Positions 11,620 to 24,875 of a stretch of DNA of 64,000 bases are shown here, one piece after another. Under the pieces are notes generated by a model, which worked only from the letters and a program-made list of their open reading frames with translations, ran no database searches and had not been told where the DNA came from. Origin of the DNA: Symbiodinium microadriaticum (taxonomy: Eukaryota > Sar > Dinophyceae > Suessiales > Symbiodiniaceae); NCBI GenBank assembly GCA_001939145.1, contig LSRX01000804.1, positions 113,416 through 177,415 on the forward strand, written 5' to 3'. Position 1 is the stretch's first letter. The number at the start of each line of letters is the position of its first letter. A program made the translations under genes and the position numbers.

Positions 11620-14600
11620 CTCGGTTGCTCCCGAGCTGCTTTGCAGTTCAGGTTGCAAGAGGTTGGCGCAACCTTAAACTCTACACCCTATAAACCCTCC
11701 AAAGGCTCTAAACCCACAAGCTCCGAATTGCAAGGAAAGAAGCAGGTTCTTGGAACTTGGAGGCCTTTGGAGGTAGGACTGCGGGGCCTAGGTCTCCGGA
11801 CTGGACTTCAGGACTTCAAGACATCCCAACAACAAGCACCATTGCATCTTGCGCCTAAATCTACCTTGAAGACGAAACGAACCCTAGAAGGGCTTGAGGG
11901 ATCATATGCCACATAGGGATGCATAGTCTAGTATAAGAGTATATGGCCCCTATACTTCTTAGGGTCACTTGGTGCTTCAAGTAGTATCCAGAAGCCTAGA
12001 CCCTAAACTAGTCATAAACCTTACTTCTAAGGGCCATTTGGTCCTTAAGGTAGTCCCCAGACCCCTGAGAAGTACATGCTCCTGCCTTGCCAGAGATGTG
12101 CTGCAGGATATACTCGTTGGCCATCAAATACCTTGTTTAGGGTTTAGTAGGCGACAGGAGTCAACCGCCTCTCCCGGTTCACCCCGCATTTTTGCCTGCA
12201 TGACCCGCGCTTGGACGCATTTCAAGTTTCTGTTCTTCGGGATGTGCTCCGGCTACACAATCAATTCACCACATGACACTGGTTTAGTTTTCGTAGCCCT
12301 AAACCCTAAACCTCACACCCTAGACCCCAAACCTTGAAAATGCCGCAAAGAGGGCCAGAAATCTCAGGGCACCTGAACGACACGTTCTTCAACTCGATGA
12401 CCGGCTTCTTGACGCTGGTCAGCCCTTCGACCTTCGAAAGTGGGCTTCTATCGATCCACCCAGCTCTCTCTGTCTGTGCATCTTTCTGCATAGATCGAGA
12501 GACAGACGAATGGATGGATGGATAGATAGATCGATAGATCGATAGATAGATAGATTGACGATAGATAGATAGATGGATGGATAGATAGATAGATAGATAG
12601 GTAGATAGCTAGATAGATAGATAGATAGAGATAGATAGAGATAGATAGAGATATATAGATATAGATAGATATAGATAGATATAGATAGATAGATAGATAG
12701 ATAGATAGACAGACAGATAGATAGATAGATAGTCAGATAGATAAATAGATAGATGGATATCTGGATGGATAGATAGGTAGGCAGGTAGGCAGGCAGGCAG
12801 GTAGGTAGGTCGATAGATAGATAAATAGGTAGATACATAGACGATTGAAATCAAGCATGACTATACACTTCTGCGTAGATATGCACACATGTAGATGTGT
12901 GTGTGTGCATAAGGCATATGCTATGTGTATGTTTCCGCTCCAGAAGCAGTCTTTAGGCCTCAGCAGCCTTGTTGTGAGCTTCCGGTGCAGGTTCAAGGTT
13001 TTGTACGGGGTTCGCTCTTAAAGGCTTAGTAGTTGGGGATGTAGGGTGCATGGAGTAGGGTCCATGATCGTCGACTTAATTATGAATGTCACGGAGAGAG
13101 CTTTGGACAGAGCGCTTACATCTCGGAAAATGTGGTGCCTCTAAAGCTTCACAATCACCGTTTATCAACAAAAAGGTGAGGCAGAGTTCGCTGACATGAC
13201 AAAACCTTTCAATTACCCCCAAACCCTGCGCCCTAAATCGATCAGCTTAATTAAGGCATGAACCCGGATCTTCTACAGCTTCCATGTAGATCTTCTCGAG
13301 CACTTTCAAGCCTGTTGATTTAATTAAGAGTGTGGGGACGGCTAACCAGCAAAACTGACCTGAAACCCTAAAACCCAAAATACGCCCCTAAACCCTAAAC
13401 CCTAGACCTCAACCAGGCAAATTGGGCCACTCACTTTGCCCGGGACAGGCAAGCTCACGCGCATGGGCGCTCCTCCCAGGGATATCTCCGGTGGGACACT
13501 TCCGATGAGAGTCTGAAAGACCGTGCCGAAACCACGGTTAGAGCCTGCAAGGCCCATGAAGGGTTTACCAACTATAGGGTTTAGGGTTTAGGGTTTCTAG
13601 TCTTCGTAAAGTCGCTCAAGATGATCAAGCTGATAGGCGGACTTGTGCGATATGCCACTTCACTGTTGTAAGGAGCTGACAAGGACTTCTACAGTGTGAC
13701 CTGTTGCCGAACAGATACAATACTGTTGATGATAAAAACCTGCATTACCCAGAATGAGGTATATACCATAAATCCCACAGTTGAGGGCTGTTAAGGTACC
13801 GCAGGATTTATATCATCATCAGTATCTCCTGAAGCCTTGCGCTCATTGATCAAACGCTGCAGAAAAGACAGAACCAATTCGACCGCAAGCTCAACAAACA
13901 TGACGAGATAAGACGCAAAGCGGACTTCCTGAAATTTGAGACAGGCATCAGCAAAGTTACCGAACTCTCCCGCCCAATCTGCCATCAGGATCTGGAGAAA
14001 CTAAGCCGGCCAAACAACGAAGCTTAAAGCCCTCCGAACACGGCATCTCCAAACTGCGTCCTTTCCATCTGCAATCCCTAAACCCTAAAGCATGTGCCTT
14101 AAAGTCATGCATCTAAACCAGACCGGAAGTCCAGGTTGTTTATATTGTTTTGGTTCAGGGTTTAGGGTCTATGGGGTTTAGACTTATGGGTTATAGGGGG
14201 TTCACTGTTTAGGGATCAAAGGTCTTTAAGGCATAGTCTTTCTGCGCTTGCCCAAAGTATCCGGAAACTCACCAACTAAAAAGATTTGACATACTGGATC
14301 GCAGGCCATTGAACCCAATCCATCTGCTCCTGCTGTCTCACCGCCTGAAGTCTTCTTCTCCTCGACCTGCACGACCTGACCACCCGAAACTACCCCAGCC
14401 ACGTTAACGTGTTTGATGGTTTTTATTGGGGTATTTATCGGATTTCGGAAGTTACCGGTTTTTCCGACTATTTTTGGGAGGGAGAGGGAGAGGGGGAGGA
14501 GAGAGGGAGAGGCCCTGCTGTATTTTGTCATGTGCATGTTCCATCATGTTCCCTTCGTCNGGACCGCCGCGACTCCGTAGCCGGCCTTCTCCCCATGCCT

Positions 14601-17600
14601 AGGGTATCAACCTTAAACTCGAGGGGGCCAAAGATTCTGATTTGAGGGATTGGGATCTCAGGCTAGCCAGAAGTTTCGGGGTTATAGAGAACTCAGATGC
14701 CAGCGAGCCAACTCACACAGAATCGCCCTTTGGCATTCGGGTTTCAGGTTTAGGGTTTAGGATATATAGGGGTTCAGCAACCCCGAATAGCTTACCTTCT
14801 TATGGAAGGAAATCCGAACAAACAGAAGGGGTAGGTTTCTTGTATAAAACGCCAAATCCAAATAAGGATCGCTAAACAACGTAGGTTTCGTATATAGGCG
14901 CAGCCGAATAAGCATACCCTAAATTCCCTCATAACAATCCCCTTAAACATGTAGGTTTCTTAGTGTTACAAAGATGTAAGGTACGTTCCTTTACCAAGGG
15001 ATATTGGAATGTCTGGGAACCCGAAACCGCAGCCCTAAACCCTACTTGGAGACCCAGGGGGCTTAGTAAGCCGGTTATAAGTAGGGTTATAATTGGGCTA
15101 GCTCCACTCAGGGCACTTATAACTCTACTTGTGACCTACTTACTAAGTTCCCTGGGCCTCCAAGTAAACTCTGAACCCAAAATGAAGCTCGACAACTTGC
15201 TTTGGCACCTCGGCGGTAGCACTGGAGACTTCAGTGAGCTGCTGGCGTCTTCGGGAGCTCACCTGGAGATTCTCCGCTTTTTAGGTGTAATGTAGGGGCC
15301 TTAATAATTAGAATCGGGTTTGGGGGGTTCCTTATTATGTTTATAGCAGAATAGACCCCAAAACCCTATTCCAATTATTGAGGCCCCTATGTTCGTGAAT
15401 GTAAAGATCCTTCAAGGGTCCAGGGTTCCTTAAAGGGGTCCTTTTTGCGGGCCTCAGGGCTCTGTAAGAGCTGGATAGGGCTTGGTACTTTGCATTAAGT
15501 CAGTATGTATGTATGTGTATATACATATATATATATATACAAACATATGTATATTGTATTTATTTATGTATTCGGCTTTCGGGTAGTCGGCTCTTAGGGC
15601 TGTAGCGAGTTTGAAAAGTCCAGAAAAGGATTCCTTACAGGGTCACCTTCAGGGTCCTCTGACGACTCAATAGTCTGTAAAGGCTACAGCTTGTTGCCAT
15701 AACGAACCCTTATAGAGCCCTCGCAGAGCCCTTAGCCCACAAATTCAAGGAGCGGTTAGCAACCCTAAACCCTAAACCCTAAATCCTAAACCTTATAAAC
15801 CCTAAACCCTAAACCCTAAACTTCCTAAGCCCTATAAACCCTATAAACCCTGAACCCTAAACCCTGGGCTTAAGCGTTTCAGGGCTTCAGGTTTGCCGGG
15901 GGTTGGGCTTTCAAGGGCGTGAGTGCCGTGGGCTTGAGGACTTCAAGGTGCTAGGGAGTTCTGGGCGGGTTTAGGGTTTAGGGTTTATAAGGTTTAGGAT
16001 TTGGGGTTTAGGGCCTTAGGGTCTAGGGTTGCTAATCGCTCCTTGAATGTGTGGTCTAAGGGCTCCATACGGTTGATGATATAAGCCCTGCATTACCCAT
16101 AATAAGGACTATACCATGGTTCCCATAGTCTAGGGTCCTTAAGGTACTGCAAATTTCTATCATCAACAGTAGGGGCTTATGGGCGGGTTAAGGGTTTAGG
16201 GTTCAGGACTTTAGGGTTTATAGGGTTTAGGAAGATTAGGATTTAGGGTTTATAGGGTTTAGGGTTTAGGGTTTAGGATTTAGGGCTTAGGTCAGGCTGC
16301 CGGTTTAGCATGTCGTTTTTTGTTGTCTTCCAGGGCTTTCTTCGTCGTTCAGTATCATCGCGGAACTAAAGGGACGAAAGGTTGACCTTTGGGCTACGGC
16401 AATATCAAAGGACTATACTCGCCCAAAAAATAAACAGTCAAGCGTTACCTGCTGTACCACATTGCACCCCAGTAACAGCGGAAAGCCAGTTACCTAAATA
16501 GCACTTCCTCTCTTTGGAACGTTTACACACGCTTACGTGACTGCAGCATAACTGGGGTTGTGGGGAGATACCTGACACCGCTCGCCTCCTCTCGAAACTA
16601 CACCACCGAACACCCCAAACAGTTGTAGCCAAACCATAGCAAGGCGTGGTTTTGATTGCAAAAACCGGAGACAAGGACAGACAAGCTTCGAAACCCCCGA
16701 CATGGGCCACCCACTCACACTGCGAAACATCGGCATATCTAACTTTCCTAGACTGACAAGAGCCCCTACATCAATTAGTTGCGAAAAAACACAAAAAACA
16801 CCTCAAGAACAGCTGTGATGGATGTGTCAGCAATTCGACCCCGGGCCTGACTCATGTAGGGGGCCTTAATAACTTGAATAGGGTTTTGGTGGTTCCTTAT
16901 TTAATTTCAGAAGAATATATCCCAACCCCATTCTAAGTATCAAAGCCTCTATATTAACTCTCTCCCCCCACCGCTTAGTGAAGGAGCTTCTGAGTTCCCA
17001 AATTCAAACGCAACCACAAAACAAACAGTAGACATTGTACAGTGTATAACGATCGTCGTAGCAGTGTCCCCGTATGGCTATTCTATCACATCTATCTGTG
17101 TTATAGATCGCCCCTACGCGCAGACATGCGAAACACAGCCTATCCTACCGTCTAAACATGTCTGAGCTAGGGTACATGAGGAGATACAAATAGGATTATA
17201 CATTGGGCGCACGTAAATCCTATGAGTTAGCTTGCTGCCCACTTGAACCTCTAATCGTTAAATTCAGCTCCTTGATTTTCCGAAGCCGAGCTTCCCCATC
17301 GTAATCCAGGGCCCTTAACCCATCAGTGCACCTGCAAGAGTTCCTGGGCGTCCCTCAGCTGCACCTGGTCCAGGCTTCTCGGCTAAACCCTAAAGCCTAA
17401 AGCGCGCTGAAACTGGTTCAGGTTGCGGTTGCAGAAGCGCAAGGCTGTGGGTTTAGTGTGGGTCTACCCATAACTCATTACGATGGTTCCTACATGCTTG
17501 GCAGCCTGGCGTGCATGGGTTTCACAGGCAAATCGGCACACAACAGCAGGTCTTGGCGGTTGGAAGGGAAGGACTTCATCCAGGTTTGGAGATAGATACC

Positions 17601-20600
17601 AAATCCCAAACCCTAAACCCTAAATCCCAAACCCTAAACCCTAAACCGCATATTGTAGGGAAGGGTCATGTGGTCCAAGTCCTACGCTGATCCCGGCGCC
17701 TCTGTAAGGCCCAACGAGTGGGACTCTGGGGTCTGCCCTGTTATGGAGTTCAGCTCAAGATGTCCAGCCTCAAGCATAAAGTGGATTAGGGCTTATAGGG
17801 TTTAGGGCTTAGGGCTTAGGGCTCAGGGCTTAGGGGTTAGGGTTTAGGGTTTAGGGTTCAGGGTTTAGTAACAAAGTCTTCTAAACGCCCGTTGCTAGCA
17901 ACATTTTGTGAATCCTAGCCCATCATGCATGCTTCACGGAACCTCGTTGTCGGGCGGTGGTGCTTGGCGGAGCTGGGGATTGGTAGCTAGACCTTCAACT
18001 TCATCCTTGCAGTCGAAGACCGAGACCCCCAGGGCTCAAAGTAGCCCAAGCGCCTTGTATAGTATGGTCTTTGGGACCAAAAGACTTAGGAAGCATGAGT
18101 CCTTAGAGCTTATAACTTATAAGGTTAAGGCCTAAGCTCCTTTGCCCTAGAACGCCTAGAAACTTCAAGGCGTCCTTACACCGTCAAGTCACACGGCTTT
18201 CCAGCCCCCACCCTCCCCGCGATATCCGAATGCCTCGAAGAAGCGTCGAAAAACCTAGAACCATCCCCGAGCGGGTTCATGTACCAATCTGGTATATACC
18301 TTGGCCTTAAGGGATTCCTATAGTCCGATATTAAGGTATGTTGAAGCCAAATGTAAACCCTGGTGTATAGGTACATGGACGGTCAGGGTCACTCAAAAAC
18401 CCGCAAACCCTAACCCTGATCCCTGAAGTTCGCCTGCTTTCGGAAGGCCTGGAAGTTGCCCTTGTAGTACTTCAGCCGGCACTGCGAAGGAGACATGTCA
18501 GGAAATCACGTTCTCCCCAAACCCCAAGCCCCAAACCAAATGTAGGTGCTTTAAGGCGCAAGTAGAAAAGCCAGAAAGTAACATGTGGGGGATTCCGGGT
18601 CTTTGTTTTGATGCTCAGGGCAGAGTCGGTGTAGGGCTTTGGGTTTCAGGGCTTAGGTTTAGGGTTTATGGCTTCAGGGTTACGTTCAGGGTGTAGGTGA
18701 TGGCTTTGGCGCCATTGCATCGGTTGAAGGCGCATAATAGGCTAGGGTCTGGAGGCTAATTGACTCTGCATTTAACGCCTACTACTAAAGGTTCATTGGT
18801 GTTTGGGTGTGTTTACCGTGTGTGCGGTTGACAAGGTTTGTTGGGTTCCTGCAGGCTATGTGTTGATCGCTTAAGCCTGGACCATTGGAGTAGGGGAGGG
18901 GTTGAACATCCTGGGGGATCAAACGACATTTTAAAGTAGGGACCCCCCTTACACTATGAATCCCGATTATGCTAATAGAACCTTAAACCACGTTAGGGCA
19001 CATGCCCCCCTTAAGGTGGGTCGAGACTTCGCTGGGAACCAGCCCATTTCAACCCTACCGCAAACGAGACTCGAAAGGTGTAGGATAGGTTTCCGAAACC
19101 CCTAAACAAGGCTCGAAGGCCCATATTGTCGGTTTGGGCACCTACACAAAGCCTTTCTAGTAACGCTTTTGGGAGCTCTTGAATTAAGCAGCTCTCTGTA
19201 GCCAGAAGTTAGGATTGCGCAGGCCTCGTCAAAGTGTATGATGTCTGTGCAGATCTGATCCAAGAAGGATGCATCATGGGAGACCACCTTCCCGCCATTC
19301 CAAAATAAGGTTCAGGATGTTAGGTGTTGGGCCGTTCAGAAACCCTAAATGCCCTAAGCAAAACCCCCAAAAACCCTACAGAGCAATAAACCCTAAACCC
19401 TATAAACCCTAAACCACAGAAACCCCAGACCATCCCGACAATGCAAAGTCACGGTTTAGGGGCTGCTTGGGGGTTAGGGTTTAGGGGTTTGGGTTTAGGG
19501 CTTGGTGTTCGGAGTTGGGGGATTCTGGCTTAGGGTTCCGCAAGTACCTTTTTTTGTCAAGCCCTTATGGCGCGAATTGTGGGTGTTTAGGCTGTAGGTA
19601 AGTAGTGCATAGTAGTTGGGGGTCTAGGTAGAGCCTGATTAGGGTGCAGGGATTTGGACTACATGCTTTAGGATTCTCGGTCGGGATTTACGGTTGTGCG
19701 TGGAAGGCTGCAGCAGCTGCTGGTCTGGGTGGGTCCGAAAATCACGCAACGCCCTTCCAGGGCTATGTTGTCATAGCTTTCCTGAAAGCTTACCCCCCCT
19801 TAATCTCAGTTGCACAGTATGATCCGTTATGATGAGTTGCCTACTATAGTGAGTGTAGACTAGTTGTACGTGGGCCCAAACAGGCTAAACGGGCTTCTAA
19901 GCTACGTCAACAACACACCCCACGAGCACCTGTTGGGCAAAAGACGTCGAGTTGTCTCGAGGGAAGTTTTGCGAAATCTCAAGGATGACCCAAACGCAGG
20001 AAACCTCAAAACCCTGAGCCTGAACCCCTACAGCCCCCCCAAACCTAACACCACAGAACTCCGCAACCTTTCGTTCTGGGCTCACGGCCACAGAGGTCGA
20101 ATTTGCAAGGTCTTTTGTGATGTAGCCAACCAGCCAGGCAACAGCCTCTCAAGATCTAGATTTTTTATCGGGTCTATAATATATATATTGGGGTGTAGGC
20201 GTTGGGGTGTATAGGGGGCTTATAGGTGATGTGGCTTCGTGTTTGAACAGGCTGCTCCGGACTCTTAGTCATGCGTGTTGTGACGTTACTGTTGGGTACG
20301 CAGCACGCTGCTCCCGCAGTAAAGAGCAGCCCTGTTGAAGCAAAACTCACGGCTGCGACAAGCCGAAACCTTGCGAAATGTCGGTCTTAAGCGGAAGGGC
20401 TGAAAACACATGCATCATAATCCAGATCTGCCAATATCTCTGATTTTAGGAATAAACCTGAACCATGCAAGTTACACCTTAGAATCCCTCAAATGATTCA
20501 AGGAACATTCCTAAGTTAAAGGAAAGATCTATTCGAAAATCTGGGGAGTCAGTTGAACTCGGAAACTCCCCTGAACCCCTTGACTCTACAAGAGCTTTGA

Positions 20601-23600
20601 ATCATCAACAAAATCCAACACCAAAAGTGGCCCCTAAACCCAGAAGCTTCAGTGAGGGCAGACACTACGTCCGAGATCCTACATTCGCTTATAAACCCTA
20701 AATCCGATCTTTGGGCCCTGGGTCCCATCCTGTGAATCGAGATGATTCGTCGGCTCGTCCAGCAGAAGCACATCGGCCTCCGTCGATTGGGCAGGGTCCA
20801 TGAACCATCTTTCATGAGATTCGGCTCTGGGTAGAAGAGTCAGGATGTATACGCCTTAACGGTCTGGGATTTCAGCCTTCGAACTTGGCGTGTGGACTTT
20901 GAGATTCTGGCTTTGAGGTCTAAGGGTTTTGGGCTTATGAGGTGGCTTGGGCTTCAGGGCAGAAGGTCTTAAGGTGCGCAGTGTAAGGTGTAGAGGATTC
21001 ACGATAAAATAACGGCTGCACGGTCGCAGTCGGTCCCTGTTTGGCTCATGGGCTACAGCGTTCGAAGGTAAAGCAAGAACTCACACCAGTTCCGGCACCC
21101 TAAATCCTAAACCTTAACCCTAAGGCTCTAAGGAATCATATCTTAAGGCTCTTGGGCCCAAAGATCATACTGCATAAGGCTTTTTAGTTATTTGAGCCGT
21201 AGGGTAGAAGCCTTAACCGGGTTTTCGGTTCAACAGACTACAGATGCATGCACCCTGCTGCTGCAATAAACCCTAAACTTATAAACCCTAAACCCTAAAC
21301 CTTAAACCCTAAAGCCTAAACCCTAAACCCTTAACCTTAAGCCCTGCTGCTGCAATAAACCCTAAACTTGTAAACCCTAAACCCTAAACCTTAAACCCTA
21401 AAGCCTAAACCCTAAACCCTTAACCTTAAACCCTAAACCCCAAACCCTAAACCCTAAACCCAAACTCAACTTTCGGAAGGACACGCCTGGCGAGCCACGG
21501 CTGTCGCTAGAAGAAGCCTTACCCGCCAACCTGGCGATGGAGCCGCTACCCAGAGGCTCCATAGGGTTTTAGGGTTTAGGCTTTAGAGTAGTAGTTCCTT
21601 TTGGGGATTACCTTATGGGATCCCTATTCTAATTAAGGCCCCTATCTTATAAACCCATAGAAGTAGCCCAGATAGAACGCCAGTTCCTTTTTGGGGATTA
21701 CCTATAGGCTCCATAGTAGTTCCTTGTTGGGATTGCCTTATGGCTTTAGGGTTTACCCATAGGCTCCATAGGGTTTTAGGGTTTAGGGGGTTACGGTTGA
21801 TGATATAATTCCTGCATTACCCGTTATAAGGAATATACCCTGATTCCCATAGTTTAGGGTCCTTAAGGTAATGCAGGATTTATATCATCAACAGTAGTAG
21901 CTCCTTCTTGGGATTACCTTGTGGGATCCCAACTATGAACCACATAAGGGAACTACTGTGGAGCCTATAAGCAGGGTATAGGTCCACAAGACCCAATAAT
22001 AGGTATTTAAGTTTCGGACAGTCCCTGTACAGGTTACTATTTGGGAGAGTGTAGGTTGGCACTTGGACCCTTTAGGGAAAAGGGTATGGGTCCCCAAACC
22101 CTAAGCCCAAAACCCTAGCAAAACGACTCAACAGCAGGAGCTCAGCAACTTCTCCTCCTGCACCGAGAGTAGTTGACTGCCCCAAAGCCTATCAGCGGTT
22201 TACCCTAAACCCTAAACCGAGCTTTTCGGGCGTATGTTTGGGGTCAGGGTATGAGCCCTGAGCCCCTAGACCCCAAACCCAGTCAACGCCGTCTTTTGAT
22301 CCTTAAAGCCCTCGGCGATAAGCTCATTAAAGTCTCGGGTCTTGGAGCCTTCTTAAGGGCTCGGGTTTTAGGGTTTAGGGGTTTAGGGGTTTAGGGTTTT
22401 ATGACAAGCAACAGCGCAACACACAGCAGACTGCTGAGCCATGATGTTCCTGCTGCAAATGCTGGTCATACTGGGAGGGCCAGGCCAAGCCGTAATTGTA
22501 CGGGGCAGACCTTAACACCCCCCTCCAAAAAAACCCTAAGCCCTAAGCCCTAAACCCTATACCCCCTCCCGACTGTCCAGCCTGGCCTCCGGACAGCTCA
22601 CAAACAGGCTTAGATTTCAGCGCCTGGGGCCGACTGTGACGCTACTTGTGCATGCATACGGTTTAATTTAGGGTTTAGGGTTTAGTACATTTTGGGGATT
22701 AGGGCTTAGGGCTTAGGGTTTAGGGTTTAGGGTTTAAGGAACCCTCCAGGTACCTACAATATAGGGTTTTTGGGGCTCTGGTACCCTTTATAGTAGGTAC
22801 CTGGAGGGTTCGGGTAAATCAAACCCTCAACCTACACAAACCCCCTTAAGACCCTAACAAAACCTGGCTGTTAGCTGCCATATAAGCCTGAGCCCGAAAT
22901 ATCCCTCGACCATAAAGCCCACAGTGAACCCCAGATTCAGGATAATCATTTTCCACCTTTCTCGCTTCTACTGCATGGCTCTACACTGCTTCGTTGTTGT
23001 ACACCCGAAGCCCTTTCGGCCCCGAAGGGTTGCCAAGGCTCTTTGGAAAACCGCAACACATCCTCAGCCCCAACCCAGGGGGACACGAAAACCCGAAAAC
23101 ATCTACACCCTAAAGCCCAATTAACCCTGTAATTCTCCGAAACCATTAGCTCGAAACCCTAAAACCCATATAGCCTTACGAACCCAGAGAGCCATGAGGG
23201 TCCGGAAGGCACCCCCAAAAAAACCTATTCTTACTTGGAAGACCCTCATACTACTGTTGATGATAAAATCCTGCATTACCTTCGGGACACTAAACTGTGA
23301 ATATTCTTGTATATTCCTTCCTATGGGCAATGCAGGATTTATATCATCAACCGTAGCAGGATGCTTTTCCAGTGACTCAACAACTACTGTAGAGGCAGCT
23401 CCCCAGATCTTTCAATACCTCGATTCAGGAATAGACCTTAAATTTTTGCAGGGATCCTACTATATTGTTTAAGGTACATTTCTTAATGACCCGTATGAAG
23501 CCTGGATGAAGCCCAATAAAATCCAGGTACAACCTTTAAAACAAAACTTTAAACCTGCGAAGCGGCCATTTCAAGCCTGTCAAAAAATCAGAAAACGCAA

Positions 23601-24844
23601 AGACAGCCCAACACGAGCGTTAGCTCAGTGTTAGCTCTCACAAACCCAGAAGACAACCACAAATGCCGCAGATACTCAGAAAGCGCAAAGGAAACCGCAA
23701 AGAACAGCACCCTAAGGCTCCAAGTAGTCCTTATTTATGGTTTTGGGTACCCAGAAAGGCCCCAAAACCCTTGAATAATGAGTACTTGGACCCTTAGAGG
23801 CAACTGAATTCTCAGCTTTTCGCGTTCGTGAAGCCGACCTGGGTCAACCCGTAGCATCGTGTTTAGCGATCCATAGGGTTTGGGGTTTGGGGTTTGGGTT
23901 TGAGGTTTAGGGTTTAGGGGTTTAGGGGTTTAGGGGTTTAGGGGTTTGGTCATTGCGAGCATCATCGTTTAGGGTTTCTCTAGCGGTCCATGTACCCAAA
24001 TAATATATATACTTTGGCCGAAAAGCAATCCCTATACAGGTTTTTCAGGGCCAAAGTATCTCTAGTATATGGGTACAGTGGATCCTTAAACCCTTAAGCC
24101 CTAATCCCTAAAGCCTATAAACCCTAAACCCGAAACCCTATAAACCCTATAAGCCTTAAGCCCTAAACCCTAAAGCTAGGTTTTCAGGGTTTGTTTAGGG
24201 TTCAGGCTTCGGGGCTCTGGGTTCTCCAGCTCTCGGTTTGGGATTTACGGTTCTATGGGATTTATCTTTAGGGTTCCAAAGGGGTGTTGGGGATAGTTTC
24301 AGTGGCTCCGGGGTGGGGTTCATCTCGACAGTTCATTGAAGCTGCTCCAGATCTGTGCGAAAATGATTCGGAGATACTTTTGGGGACCTCTTTTCCGCCT
24401 GCCTATCCATGTTAGAACGCCTAAAAGGCATAGGTAGTAGAAAGAGACCGAAGGATGTAGGCTTTAAGGCTCGCCAGGCCGTGCTTCATTGTCATTTCCT
24501 GGAGTTTCAGGTTCCTTTGCACTGCAGGCGATGTAGGGTGAGGTTCAGGGTTTAGGGTTTAGGAGTTTCGGGCTCAGGAGTTTAAGGTTTAGGGTGTAGC
24601 TGCTCTCAACAGTACTACTGCATCGGATTCCTGCCCTTCACGGTTCCCAGATTGAACACCCTCAGTTTGACTTGCATCTCGGGACCCTTCCATCCTCGAC
24701 AAAGCCCAGTATGCCAGCCAGTACTGCAGCCCTTACAGCACCTTTCAAAACCGCACAAGCCCGTTATAGAACCGTATGTAAACGCTTAGACAAACTTCCA
24801 GACCGCTGAGAAATCCCTATCAAGTCTTTTTACCCTTAAAGAAT

Positions 24845-24875
<31 letters not shown>

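Noticed and set aside
12419-12996. Minus-strand frames of 81-139 codons
   Set aside because: They translate the GATA microsatellite.
18190-18230. Minus frame GRVGAGKPCDL as a P-loop
   Set aside because: The residue after Lys is Pro, there is no preceding hydrophobic strand, and the real P-loop 2 is at 11574-11619.
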